Positions 32,474 to 42,139 of a DNA stretch of 64,000 nucleotides are shown here, piece after piece. A model generated the notes under the pieces. That model saw nothing but the letters and a program-made list of their open reading frames with translations. It was not told the origin of the DNA and made no database searches. Each line of letters begins with the position of its first letter. Position 1 is the first letter of the stretch. Source of the DNA: CANHBY01 sp046342195 (GTDB lineage: Bacteria > Pseudomonadota > Gammaproteobacteria > Burkholderiales > Burkholderiaceae_C). Position numbers and translations under genes: made by a program. The DNA lies in NCBI GenBank assembly GCA_046342195.1, contig JBKDQE010000066.1:1-64000 (forward strand), written 5' to 3'.

Positions 32474-34873
32474 TCATGAGGGTTTGAGACTAAAGGTAAC
32501 CCGCTCAAAACGGCCCGCATCGTCGAGGGCTGTGAGGGCGTGCGGCCCCGGCTGGGATAAAACCAGTCGCAATCGGGGGGCGTCATGCGTGGTGCGCCCT
32601 ACAACAGCACCATCCAGCAACCAAGTGACGGCTTCACGACTGCCCACCGCGCGCACCTCCAGACTCAAGCTGAGATGGCCGGGTGCCGGACGCAACACAC
32701 TATCGCGATCAATGCCACTAATGCGCAACGCCCCTTCAGCCGCCAGCGCTATACAGGGCCCTGCGAAAGGCAGGCGTTCAAGGTCGCTGCGCCATTGCGC
32801 ATCAATCCAAGGTTCAAGCAATGTCGGCCATCGGGCATAGCTTTCGAGCCGTGCGCCTTCTTTGGGCTGACAGCCGGGACGCCATCGGTGAGAAGTTGCC
32901 CCGGAACTGACCCATGCCGTGTCGAGCAAACCACCACTGCGCACACGGTCAGACAAGGTCGGCGGGGCAGTTGCATCCAGAACCCAGGCGGAGCGACGGA
33001 TTCGGCAATGCTTGGGTTCGGTCTGCTCAGCTGCCCCCCCCAAGGGCCAACAGATGTCCATCGCCTGGACGGACGAAGGAATGGTACGAGGCTTCATCGT
33101 GCTGTGCCCCAGCCCTGCCAAAAGATCTTTTACCAAAGGCGCGGCAGTATTGGCGCCGAAATACCCTGGGTTGGGCGTACCATCCGGTCGGCCCACCCAG
33201 ACACCGACAGTGTAACGGTCGGTGACGCCGATGGCCCAGGCATCTCGAAAACCAAAGCTGGTGCCGGTTTTCCAGGCCACTCGGCGGCTGGATTCTCGAA
33301 ACGGCGCGTCAGGTTGGCCCCCGTTTTCCAAAATTTCACGCACAATAAACGCCGCCCCTGGGCTCATCAGGCGAGTTTCGATCAAGGGCTGATCAGGGCT
33401 TAAGCGCGGCCGACCCGCCACCCCCTCCCGAGCCAAAGCGGTATAAGCACCCACCAATTCCTCCAAGGTGGTGCCAGCCCCTCCCAAAATTAAACTCAGG
33501 TTGGGTGAAGCGCCTCGCTGCATGCGCAGCTTCAAGCCAGCGTTACGCAAAAGTGCCGTGAATCGCTCAGGCCCCAAGCGCTCGAGCAGATCTACGGCAG
33601 GAACATTCAGAGAACGCTGTAAAGCCTCGCTCACACTCACCGGCCCCGAAAATGCCGCCTGAAAATTTCCAGGGGCATAGCCGCCAAAGTTTTGGGGTGC
33701 GTCAATCAGCAGACTCTCAGAGTGCACCCAAGCTTCGTCGAGCGCCATGGCATATAAAAACGGTTTGAGCGTCGAGCCTGGCGAGCGAACGGCTCGCACC
33801 ATATCGACATGAGCCGACCGCGACGCATCTTGAAAATCTGCTGAACCGGCATAACCACGCACAGCCAAATTGGCATTTTCCACCACCAAAGCAGCCATAG
33901 AAACTGGCTCAGGCAGACTGGGCAATCGATCTAACAAAATCTGCTCCAGGCGAATTTGCACCGCAGGCTCAAGGCTGGAACGAATCGAGCTCACCCCCTT
34001 GGGGCCGGATCGCATCTGCTCGGCGCGCAAGCGTTCAGCCGCCAAGGGGGCCAGCCAGCGCGCGCGCATCGGGGGCGCAAATACGCGCTCCATCAGCGCC
34101 TGCTCTACCGTATCTGGAGACCACACCCCCAGCGTCTGCATTCGTTTCAGCACCTTGTCGCGAGCGGCCTGTGCCCGATCGCTGGCCCGGTCTGGGCGTA
34201 AGCGTGAGGGCATTTGCGGTAAAGCCACCAGCAAAGCAGCCTCTGCATGACTGAGGTCTCTGGCTGATTTTCCCAAGTAGCTGCGGCTGGCCATTTCAAC
34301 GCCCTCCACTGGGCCGCCCATGGGGGCATGATGAATGTAAAGTGTGAGAATGTCATCCTTGCTCAAATGCCATTCCAGTTGAAGCGCACGCGCGATTTGT
34401 TTTAGCTTGCCGTTTAGGCTTCGAGAATTTGATGCCGGCTGCAAAATACGCGCCACCTGCATTGTGAGGGTCGAGCCCCCCGAGACGATATGCCCCTGGG
34501 TCGCCCACTGCCAGCCTGCGCGCAGCAGGGCCAAGGGGTTGACACCGACATGCCAGTGAAACCAACGGTCCTCGTAGGACTGAAGTGCCTCCAGATAAAG
34601 CGGAGATACCGCATCGAGTGTAGTGGGCTGGCGAAGCGCCCCGTCAGGGCTCGGCCAACTGCGCAAAGAGGTGCCATCTTCGGCCAAAACCACAAAAATG
34701 CCCGCGCTTGTACTGCCCGAAAAAGCCTGAGGGGGAAGCGGAAAGGCACAGTCGAGAGCCCAAGCCAATGCGATCAGCACCCCCAAGCCCGCAACCGACC
34801 AGCGCGCGGCACGACGAGCCCAGAGAGACTGGAGCCCCCCCCAAAGGAGACTCCCCGCGACGCTTCGCTTCAT
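32474..34873 (-). CDS. pbpC: Penicillin-binding protein 1C
   Basis: 799 aa, bifunctional peptidoglycan synthase. One N-terminal membrane helix (residues 26-45), GT51 glycosyltransferase domain with the catalytic Glu in SYEDRWFHWHVGVNP (E101) and GGSTLTMQVAR, then the transpeptidase with S367-T-L-K370 in RSPGSTLKPFLY, an SLN triad, and KTGTS. The C-terminal BiPBP domain follows (region near HLSLSLEVRAVGS). It is the partner gene of the alpha-2-macroglobulin upstream, 41 bp apart, as in E. coli yfhM-pbpC. A run of eight G lies in the first 15 codons (34835-34842). A gap at 32351-32473 separates it from the NUDIX gene. Confidence 0.95.
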   Translation of the reverse strand: MKRSVAGSLLWGGLQSLWARRAARWSVAGLGVLIALAWALDCAFPLPPQAFSGSTSAGIFVVLAEDGTSLRSWPSPDGALRQPTTLDAVSPLYLEALQSYEDRWFHWHVGVNPLALLRAGWQWATQGHIVSGGSTLTMQVARILQPASNSRSLNGKLKQIARALQLEWHLSKDDILTLYIHHAPMGGPVEGVEMASRSYLGKSARDLSHAEAALLVALPQMPSRLRPDRASDRAQAARDKVLKRMQTLGVWSPDTVEQALMERVFAPPMRARWLAPLAAERLRAEQMRSGPKGVSSIRSSLEPAVQIRLEQILLDRLPSLPEPVSMAALVVENANLAVRGYAGSADFQDASRSAHVDMVRAVRSPGSTLKPFLYAMALDEAWVHSESLLIDAPQNFGGYAPGNFQAAFSGPVSVSEALQRSLNVPAVDLLERLGPERFTALLRNAGLKLRMQRGASPNLSLILGGAGTTLEELVGAYTALAREGVAGRPRLSPDQPLIETRLMSPGAAFIVREILENGGQPDAPFRESSRRVAWKTGTSFGFRDAWAIGVTDRYTVGVWVGRPDGTPNPGYFGANTAAPLVKDLLAGLGHSTMKPRTIPSSVQAMDICWPLGGAAEQTEPKHCRIRRSAWVLDATAPPTLSDRVRSGGLLDTAWVSSGATSHRWRPGCQPKEGARLESYARWPTLLEPWIDAQWRSDLERLPFAGPCIALAAEGALRISGIDRDSVLRPAPGHLSLSLEVRAVGSREAVTWLLDGAVVGRTTHDAPRLRLVLSQPGPHALTALDDAGRFERVTFSLKPS

Positions 34874-34913
34874 GAAACAACAGCTCCAGCCTGCAGCACC
34901 CGGTGGCGAGCCC

Positions 34914-37900
34914 CTACTCAGGATTGATCACCGTGACATCAGCTTCCGTTTTGCCCACGCCCTGAATTTCCGGACGGTACATGTCTTCAGCAAATGAGGC
35001 TGGCACCACGAACTTGCCCGGTGTGACCACACGAAGCACATAGAAAACATCAAGCTTGCCTTGATTGATTTGAGCCGCCACCACAAATCGATCGTCCCTG
35101 AACTCCACATGCTTGATGCGCTGATCCACCATGGCCTGGCCCACGTTGACGCCATCTACATTGAACTCGCTGGCCTGAACCCCTTGGCTGAGGTTGAGGT
35201 TCTCGATTTCCATGCCGGCCGGGATACGGTCTACGATGAGCCCGTCCTTGATGGGCTGCTTGGAGTTCACACGTAAACGCACCACGAGCATGTCTCCGAT
35301 TTTAAACTGCCGACCGGTGACGGCCTCGCCTTTAGGTGTCCACCAAGTGCGGTCGATTTTGATGAGATCGTCACGCGGGGGTAAAGGCTTGATTGGATAG
35401 CCTTCTACGGCAACTTCAACGAAAAGGGCCTCACTGCCTTGATTCACCAAACTCAGACCGCGTTTGAAGTCGGCCACATCGATGGTGCGCTGCTGCGAAG
35501 CCTGGCCCGTGAGCGTTTCAGCCTTACCACCGATTTTTGCTTCAGCTTGCCAGGACGACTCCGCGCTGCCGCCGGCCGACCGTGCGGCAAGGAACAAAGC
35601 CAAGCGTTCTTGGGTCGAGAAATAGCGTTTCTTGTCAAAGTCGTGGCTCAATTCGAGCAGTAAATTCTCGCGCTGAGCATGGCTGATTTTGAAGCGGTGT
35701 AAAAGCCCATATGCCATGGCATAGTCGCGAACCCTTGATCCGTAGTCACCCAACCACTCGTCGTACCACTCGCCATAGCCCTGACCACTGCCACCCAGCC
35801 CATAGGCAAGCCGCATCGCCTCATCCAAAGCCACCTTGGCCCGGGCCTCATCCCCCATCAGTTTGAGCGCAAGGCTGAGGTGCACCAGAACCAAGGGCGA
35901 GCGCGCATTGGCACGATACTGATCATGCAAAGTCCGCAGGGTCGCCAACGGGGCTTTTTGCTCGCGGGCCAAAATGAAGCCTGCATGAGCGGCATCCGCC
36001 AGTCGCTGGTGCGCCAATTGCAGCGTGTTCAGGTCACGGTCATCAGCAATTCGGCCCTGTGCATCCCGGTGGACATCTTTCGGGAGCTTGATCTGCTGGC
36101 CGGGTGCCTTTTGGAACTGTTCCAGCAATGAGGCCATGGCGCGTTGGTGCATGCTCTCGGGCACGGCGAACCCAGCCTCACGAGCGTCTTGCAGGAAGCC
36201 AGTGACATAAGCGCTCAGCCAGGCTTCGTAAGGGCTGCGGGCTGCCCACAGGCCAAAGCCCCCCGAACTTTGCTGCATGCCCGCCAAGCGGCCAAAAGCC
36301 ACATCCAACCGTGAGGCACGCTCTTCTCTGGAAAGAGGCGTCATCTTGAAGGCTTGCGCTGCGGCTTCATCAATGAAAACCAGCGGGTAGGCGCTACTGG
36401 TTGTTTGCTCAAGGCAGCCGTAGGGATACATCAATAAACCACGAACCGCCGAGCTCACATCAATCGGAGGCTTATTCGAGATTGTCAACCCCACCACGGC
36501 TGAGCCAGGCCACAAGGCATCGGCCAGGGTCGGATCGATCTTGGTGCCGCCCTGGGGCTCAAGGCGAAGCCGCCTGACTTCACGTACCCGTGGGGTTGCA
36601 GGCTGAACCTGAAGCGCCGCCTCGCGCACCAGCTTGATTTTTCCTGCGGAGACCGTGAACTTGATGGCCGCGAGACCTTCCGCATCAGTCGCCTGAGCCT
36701 GAAAACGCAAGACGGTTCGCTCTTTATCTGCCAACTTGACGGGCGCACTGGAGCCCGTCATGCGCAAAGGCGCAGCCGCCTCGATATTCACGGCCACTTG
36801 CTGTTCACTGCCTGAAAGATTGGTCACATCCAGCGCCATCGTGGCCGTGTCGCCAGGAGCAATAAAGCGGGGCATGGACAGCTCAGCCACCAAAGGGGCC
36901 GCCACGGTCATCTCGGCCTGCGCATGGGCATAACTGTCTGGCGTGCTCGCCACCGCCATCAGCCGCAGGGTGCCATTGAAGTCTGGCAAGCTCAAGGGCA
37001 CTGTGGCTTCTCCATGGGCATCAAGCAGCACAGGGCCAGAAAACAGATCCACCAGTCGAACCTTGCGCGGCATGCTTTGGGTGTCGCGCATGCTGGAATC
37101 GCCACCGAAGCGCTGCTTGGCCTGATTCCCCTCCATTTTTTCGATCAACTTGCCATACAGATCGAGTAAATCGGCAGCAAATCGGTGTTTGCCAAAAAAG
37201 TAATCAATGGGGTCTGGGGTGGCGTAATTGGTGATGTTCAAAATGCCCACATCGACGGCTGAAACAGTGACAATAGCCTTGTCATCAGCTCCTGCCACGG
37301 GCTTGCCAGCCGCATCAGACAGCTTGATCTTGACCGGCACCGTCTGCTCTGGAACCGTTTTGTCGGGCGCCGCCAATACCAGCTTGAGCTTTCGATCTTC
37401 TCGCAGCAAGGGAAGATGCATCAAGCCCACGGCCCGGGCTGGCGTTACCCTGTCACCCGCGCTGCCAGGCCGAAAAGCCACCACACTGATGTAAAGATCA
37501 TGGCGCTGCCACGCAGGATCAACCGCAATTTGCAAGCGCGTACCGGAGGTTTTCACGGCGACTCGGCGCTGGTACAACACACGATCGCCCTCTACCGTCA
37601 CCAGGGCCTCGCCATCGTGAGGAGGCATGATGGTGAGCTTGGCTTGATCGCCCGGCTTGAACGGCGCCCCCTCCAGCTTCAGTTGCACTCGATCAGGGCG
37701 GTTGCCAAGGGCCTCTTCACCCTGGGCCCCCCAGCCCGCATAGAAACGATACCTGGAAGTCAGACCCGTCTCGGGGTCTTTCAATTCCAGACGATAGCGA
37801 CCGTAGCGCACAGGAAGGCTGATCTTGGTGCGGGCCTTGATGGCCACGCTCCGCGCTTCCAGGATCTCGTCCTCCTGGTCATAGCCACTGTGCCAACCCC

Positions 37901-39959
37901 GACCCTCATCGTAGCGCCAATACCAACGGCGGTCCTCACGGATCAGTCGCATCTGGATGTCTTGAGCAGGAATCAGCTTGCCCGCCGTATCCACACGGAC
38001 CAGTTCGAATTCCGCCAAACCGCCTTCCTGCACCACATCTTGCGCAAACAGCGGTCGCAAGCCCACCAAAACAGGCGCCGGCCACCATATGCGCTCGACA
38101 GAGCGCACCACAGGCCGGCCCCCAGACTCCAGCAAGCTGAAGCTGGCCCTGATTTTCATGGGAGAAGCCACACTGCCGGTTGAGTAGGGCACATCCACCG
38201 AGGCCTTTCCCTGCTCGTCCAGCGCCAGTTCCTCCATGGCCTGACGCTCGCGTGCCGAGTCATCACCCACATCGCCAAAGTAAAAACCCGGCCAGGCTTT
38301 CGCCAAAGGACTGCGCAAGCGTTCAGTCACCACGTTTCCGAGCAATCGGTTGCCAGAGGCTGGAGATCCATAAAGGTAATCGCCTTGAACCTTGACAGTC
38401 AGGGGCTGCTTGTTGAGCAATATCCTGTCAGGAGCATCAAGCGCCAGCTTCATACGCTCTGGCAAAAACTCTTCCACTGAAAAACTCCACTGAGCATCGG
38501 GCTTTTTAGCCCCCGGATCGGTTTTTGCCTGCAGCAACCAGCGACCTGTGGGCGCATTCACGGGAAGGTTCCAGGCCTGCTGGTAATAGCCCGAACCGGT
38601 CGCGTGCGGCCGCACCAGTTGGGTCTGTACAGTCTCGCCATCAGGCTTTTTGAGCACCAGTGTCAAGGGGGCATCCGCGGCCCCTGGGGCCTGAGGCAAC
38701 CTTTTGCCGTCGGCATCTCGCGCCAAAACAGACACAGTGAACCGCTCGCCGGGACGATAGAGATCCCTCCCCGCATACACGAACAATTTCCGATGGCGTG
38801 ACGGATGGCCTCCAATGTCAAATTCAGATAAATCCAGGGCTGGCCCGCTCAGGGATAGCACCGAGAGCTCCTTGCCACGCCTGGCCAGAACCGCAACCGC
38901 TTTGGCGACATCTCCGGCAAATACCGCATGCCCCTGGGGGTCAGATTGAACTTGAGCCAGCGATTTTCCCGAAGCATCAATTAAACTCAACTCCAGCCCG
39001 CCAAGGGCCGTCCCTTTTTTGAGTGAAGTGGCAAACACATCAGTCTGTGTTGCGTGACGATGCACATGCAAGCCAATGTCGGTGACGTAAAAATAAGTCA
39101 CCTGAAAATCCCATCCAAAACGCCCCGGCTGGTTCATCACCGCCACGTAAATACCAGGCTCTTGCAGTTCTTTGATTTTCTCAACCGGCAAGAAACTCAC
39201 ATTGCGGCGATTTTTCCGCGAATCGGTCGCAAAGCGGCTCATGTAGACACTGGTAGAAAGATTCCTCAATTCATCCAGTTCATAGCCAGCCACTCTGCCC
39301 TTCAAGAGTAGGGCATCAGTGCCATCTTCACCGTTATCGGGAGACTCCGGATGGCTGGCACTCGATAACCGCTCACTCACACGCCTCAAAAACTGGGGCA
39401 GATCTTTGTCGTTCACGCGCAAAAACTGCACATCCACCTCCGGCATATTCACCGTCACCACCGGTAAACCACCGTTTTGCCCTGCAGGCAACACCACACC
39501 CTTGCTGGCGAAGTAAAACGACTCTGGCATGGCCTCGGTTTTCACCGTGCATTGCTGCACTGTGGCCAAGGTGGCAGAACCAGCGGCAGAAATGTCTCCA
39601 GCCAATTCCAATCGATATTCGCGATCAGGGCTGACATAGGGCAAATAAAGCACTCTGGGGTTGTCTCCCAGAACCCACCCGCCATCTACCGATTTGGTAC
39701 TCTCCTGCCCCGGAGATATCGAGACCTTGATCAGCTTGCCCCAAGCCTGGGAGCGTGCCAAAGGCTGGGTAAACATAACCGCTATGGCGGGAGCCCCGTC
39801 AAACAAGCGCGGCGTGCACCCTGCCATGGCAAAGGCCTCTGGGCTGCCGACCTCCGCCACAGATGGACGATGTTTGGGCACTCCCTTGAGCGCGAACCCA
39901 AGCACCACAGCCAGCGCCAAAAGTGCAAAAGCCGCCACCAATTTAGTGCTTGTTTTCAT
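34914..39959 (-). CDS. Bacterial alpha-2-macroglobulin (YfhM type, thioester present)
   Basis: 1681 aa from the ATG at 39959 (MKTSTKLVAAFALL); an ATG at 39998 is less likely. A large periplasmic protease trap that guards the cell after envelope damage. It shows MG-type beta domains over the first 1100 residues, then the thioester motif YGCLEQTT with C1182, which forms the covalent trap, and the C-terminal receptor-binding-like part (VVRLRVNSKQPIKDGLIVDR). A single N-terminal hydrophobic helix is present but there is no lipobox Cys near it, unlike the lipoprotein from E. coli; a later AMAGC at about residue 45 is too far in to serve. The gene is followed by pbpC, the usual pairing. Confidence 0.94.
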   Translation of the reverse strand: MKTSTKLVAAFALLALAVVLGFALKGVPKHRPSVAEVGSPEAFAMAGCTPRLFDGAPAIAVMFTQPLARSQAWGKLIKVSISPGQESTKSVDGGWVLGDNPRVLYLPYVSPDREYRLELAGDISAAGSATLATVQQCTVKTEAMPESFYFASKGVVLPAGQNGGLPVVTVNMPEVDVQFLRVNDKDLPQFLRRVSERLSSASHPESPDNGEDGTDALLLKGRVAGYELDELRNLSTSVYMSRFATDSRKNRRNVSFLPVEKIKELQEPGIYVAVMNQPGRFGWDFQVTYFYVTDIGLHVHRHATQTDVFATSLKKGTALGGLELSLIDASGKSLAQVQSDPQGHAVFAGDVAKAVAVLARRGKELSVLSLSGPALDLSEFDIGGHPSRHRKLFVYAGRDLYRPGERFTVSVLARDADGKRLPQAPGAADAPLTLVLKKPDGETVQTQLVRPHATGSGYYQQAWNLPVNAPTGRWLLQAKTDPGAKKPDAQWSFSVEEFLPERMKLALDAPDRILLNKQPLTVKVQGDYLYGSPASGNRLLGNVVTERLRSPLAKAWPGFYFGDVGDDSARERQAMEELALDEQGKASVDVPYSTGSVASPMKIRASFSLLESGGRPVVRSVERIWWPAPVLVGLRPLFAQDVVQEGGLAEFELVRVDTAGKLIPAQDIQMRLIREDRRWYWRYDEGRGWHSGYDQEDEILEARSVAIKARTKISLPVRYGRYRLELKDPETGLTSRYRFYAGWGAQGEEALGNRPDRVQLKLEGAPFKPGDQAKLTIMPPHDGEALVTVEGDRVLYQRRVAVKTSGTRLQIAVDPAWQRHDLYISVVAFRPGSAGDRVTPARAVGLMHLPLLREDRKLKLVLAAPDKTVPEQTVPVKIKLSDAAGKPVAGADDKAIVTVSAVDVGILNITNYATPDPIDYFFGKHRFAADLLDLYGKLIEKMEGNQAKQRFGGDSSMRDTQSMPRKVRLVDLFSGPVLLDAHGEATVPLSLPDFNGTLRLMAVASTPDSYAHAQAEMTVAAPLVAELSMPRFIAPGDTATMALDVTNLSGSEQQVAVNIEAAAPLRMTGSSAPVKLADKERTVLRFQAQATDAEGLAAIKFTVSAGKIKLVREAALQVQPATPRVREVRRLRLEPQGGTKIDPTLADALWPGSAVVGLTISNKPPIDVSSAVRGLLMYPYGCLEQTTSSAYPLVFIDEAAAQAFKMTPLSREERASRLDVAFGRLAGMQQSSGGFGLWAARSPYEAWLSAYVTGFLQDAREAGFAVPESMHQRAMASLLEQFQKAPGQQIKLPKDVHRDAQGRIADDRDLNTLQLAHQRLADAAHAGFILAREQKAPLATLRTLHDQYRANARSPLVLVHLSLALKLMGDEARAKVALDEAMRLAYGLGGSGQGYGEWYDEWLGDYGSRVRDYAMAYGLLHRFKISHAQRENLLLELSHDFDKKRYFSTQERLALFLAARSAGGSAESSWQAEAKIGGKAETLTGQASQQRTIDVADFKRGLSLVNQGSEALFVEVAVEGYPIKPLPPRDDLIKIDRTWWTPKGEAVTGRQFKIGDMLVVRLRVNSKQPIKDGLIVDRIPAGMEIENLNLSQGVQASEFNVDGVNVGQAMVDQRIKHVEFRDDRFVVAAQINQGKLDVFYVLRVVTPGKFVVPASFAEDMYRPEIQGVGKTEADVTVINPE

Positions 39960-40155
39960 ATTGAATGGAGTCCTTGTTTTTACGGCGACGATCACCACAC
40001 GCCTGTGTGTAACCTCAGCTTGATCATTTTAAAGATGCCATCAAGCACAGGGCCAAAATAGCGATAAACCAGGCCCCTTGCTCAGCTTTTTGTTTTGTCG
40101 TGTTGCATGAATTCACCGTAAAGCGTGCAGCTGAACTGCAAACTCGAGTTTGAAT

Positions 40156-40170
40156 CGCTTATGCTAAGCG
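40156..40170. promoter_or_regulatory. Inverted repeat upstream of pntAA
   Basis: cgcttatgctaagcg has 6-bp arms and a 3-base loop, 32 bp before the pntAA start. A second palindrome, aactcgagtt, is at 40141-40150. A weak promoter-like pair (ttgaat at 40150-40155 and tatttg about 17 bases on) overlaps it, so binding of a regulator here could control the pnt operon. Suggestive only; the 242-bp region between the divergent macroglobulin and pntAA genes shows nothing else. Confidence 0.3.
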
Positions 40171-40201
40171 GCTATTTGCTATTTTTCCTCAGGAGATACT
40201 C

Positions 40202-41317
40202 ATGTTGATCGGCGTTCCGCTAGAAACGGCTCCCGGAGAAAGCCGCGTTGCGGTCACCCCTGAAACAGCCAAAAAACTGGTGAGTCAAGGCCATACCCTC
40301 CGCGTTCAATCTGGCGCAGGGGTTGCCGCCAGCGCCCCTGATTCTGCCTACACCGCTGTGGGCGCTGAAATCATCGATGCGGCAGGTGCCCATGGGTGTG
40401 AATTGGTTCTAAAGGTTCGTGCGCCCACGCCGCAGGAGTTACCTTTTTATAAACCCTCCTCGATTTTGGTCGGCATGCTCAACCCTTTTGATCGCGAGGG
40501 CCTTCAGCGCCTCGCTGAGGCTGGCCTCACAAGCTTTGCCCTGGAAGCCGCCCCCCGCACCACACGCGCCCAAAGTATGGACGTGCTCTCCAGCCAGGCC
40601 AACATTGCAGGCTACAAGGCCGTCATATTAGCTGCTCATCACTATCAACGTTTTTTCCCCATGCTCATGACTGCCGCTGGAACGGTCAAAGCTGCCAGAG
40701 TGGTGATCCTTGGTGTGGGTGTGGCCGGACTCCAGGCCATCGCCACCGCCAAACGTCTGGGCGCCGTGATCGAAGCCAGTGATGTACGGCCCAGCGTGAA
40801 AGAACAGGTCGAATCGCTTGGGGCCAAATTCATTGATGTACCTTTTGAAACCCCCGAAGAAAAACAAGCGGCTGAAGGTGTTGGTGGCTACGCCCGCCCC
40901 ATGCCCGAAAGTTGGCTCGCTCGCCAGCGCCTGGAAGTTGCAAAACGTGTGGCCCAAGCCGATGTTGTTATCACCACAGCGCTCATCCCAGGCCGATCTC
41001 CGCCCGTGCTGGTCACCCCAGAAATGGTGCAATCCATGAAGGCAGGCTCCGTCATTGTCGACATTGCTGCGCCTGCCGGAGGCAACTGCCCCCTGACCGA
41101 AATTGGCCAGACCGTTGTCAAGCAGGGGGTTACGATCGTCGGGGAAACCAATTTGCCTGCACTGGTTGCCGCAGATGCCTCCGCCCTGTATGCCCGCAAC
41201 ATTCTGGAGTTTCTCAAACTTGTGATCACCAAAGAAGCCAGCTTCCACATACCCACTGATGATGACATCGTGGCGGCTTGCCTGATGACGCAACAAGGTG
41301 AGCTTAAACGGCCATGA
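40202..41317 (+). CDS. pntAA: NAD(P) transhydrogenase alpha subunit, part 1 (PntAA)
   Basis: 371 aa, preceded by a CAGGAG ribosome site. It is the soluble NAD(H)-binding domain I of the membrane transhydrogenase, which uses proton motive force to make NADPH. Seen: the N-terminal alanine-dehydrogenase-like fold (MLIGVPLETAPGESRVAVTP), Rossmann motif VVILGVGVAGLQAIATAKRL, then EASDVRPSVKEQVESLGAKF and GNCPLTE. The E. coli alpha subunit joins this domain to the membrane part; here the two are separate genes. The stop overlaps panD by 4 bp. Confidence 0.96.
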   Translation: MLIGVPLETAPGESRVAVTPETAKKLVSQGHTLRVQSGAGVAASAPDSAYTAVGAEIIDAAGAHGCELVLKVRAPTPQELPFYKPSSILVGMLNPFDREGLQRLAEAGLTSFALEAAPRTTRAQSMDVLSSQANIAGYKAVILAAHHYQRFFPMLMTAAGTVKAARVVILGVGVAGLQAIATAKRLGAVIEASDVRPSVKEQVESLGAKFIDVPFETPEEKQAAEGVGGYARPMPESWLARQRLEVAKRVAQADVVITTALIPGRSPPVLVTPEMVQSMKAGSVIVDIAAPAGGNCPLTEIGQTVVKQGVTIVGETNLPALVAADASALYARNILEFLKLVITKEASFHIPTDDDIVAACLMTQQGELKRP

Positions 41318-41727
41318 GCAGCAGCACACGCCCCTCTCCGATCAGCAGCCCCCCTCCTCCTTCAAGCCGGATGATGCTGCGTGCCAAGTTACACCGCGCC
41401 ACGGTAACCGAGGCCGACCTGCATTACGAAGGTTCTTGCGGCATTGATGCCAGCCTGCTGGAGCAAGCCAACATCCAAGAATTTGAGCGCATCGAAATTT
41501 ACAACATCAACAATGGCGAGCGTTTCTCCACTTATGCCATCAAAGCCACGCCCCGGTCCGGCGTGATCTCCTTGAATGGCGCCGCTGCTCGGCGAGCACA
41601 GGTTGGCGATCTCCTCATCATCTGCACTTATGGCCCGATGACTGACGAACAAATCAGTACCTATCAACCCACTGTCGTGTTACTTGACGAAAAAAATCAA
41701 ATCAAAGAAGTGCGTCAATTCCGTTAA
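41314..41727 (+). CDS. panD: Aspartate 1-decarboxylase precursor (PanD)
   Basis: 137 aa if started at 41314 (ATGA overlap with pntAA), or 118 aa from the ATG at 41371; the latter matches family length and the usual start MMLRAKLHRATVT. The extra 19 residues are Ser/Pro-rich. The enzyme makes beta-alanine from aspartate for pantothenate and CoA. The self-cleavage site YEGSCGID is present (Gly-Ser, Ser22 in short numbering), where Ser becomes the pyruvoyl group. Also GERFSTYAI and NGAAARRAQVGD are typical. It is unusual in being between pntAA and pntAB, co-translated with the first and 35 bp from the second. Confidence 0.95.
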   Translation: MSSSTRPSPISSPPPPSSRMMLRAKLHRATVTEADLHYEGSCGIDASLLEQANIQEFERIEIYNINNGERFSTYAIKATPRSGVISLNGAAARRAQVGDLLIICTYGPMTDEQISTYQPTVVLLDEKNQIKEVRQFR

Positions 41728-41762
41728 CTCTTCAGCATCCATCCCTTTGTTAAAAATCTACC

Positions 41763-42071
41763 ATGGAAATTTCTCATACCGTCACCAACCTTATCATCTT
41801 TGTTTTGGCCATCTATGTGGGCTATCACGTCGTCTGGACCGTCACTCCCGCTTTGCACACGCCCCTGATGGCCGTCACCAATGCCATTTCGGCCATTGTG
41901 ATCGTGGGGGCAATGCTGGCAGCGGCTTTAACAGAAACCACTTTGGGAAAAAGCATGGGGGTATTGGCCGTGGCTTTGGCTGCGGTCAATGTTTTTGGTG
42001 GCTTTCTCGTAACGCGACGCATGCTCGACATGTTCAAGAAAAAAGACAAAAAAACGTCCAGCACCCACTGA
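41763..42071 (+). CDS. pntAB: NAD(P) transhydrogenase alpha subunit, part 2 (PntAB)
   Basis: 102 aa small membrane subunit of the split alpha chain. Three hydrophobic segments (NLIIFVLAIYVGYHVVWTV, a central AIVIVGAMLAAALTETTLG, and MGVLAVALAAVNVFGGFLV) and the TPLMAVTNAISAI motif, which contains the membrane-domain start of all transhydrogenases. It forms part of the proton channel together with PntB. A short Lys-rich tail (FKKKDKK) ends the protein. Complete; same length as in other split systems. Confidence 0.95.
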   Translation: MEISHTVTNLIIFVLAIYVGYHVVWTVTPALHTPLMAVTNAISAIVIVGAMLAAALTETTLGKSMGVLAVALAAVNVFGGFLVTRRMLDMFKKKDKKTSSTH

Positions 42072-42139
42072 TTTTCATCCACACACACTTGGGCCCTTTC
42101 ACCTGAGGCCCCCCTTCCCTTCTTGCCGGAATTTCGCTC

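Noticed and set aside
38180..38395. Several 60-250-codon plus-strand frames opposite the macroglobulin and pbpC genes
   Set aside because: All are antisense shadows in GC-rich coding sequence and none has a known motif or ribosome site.
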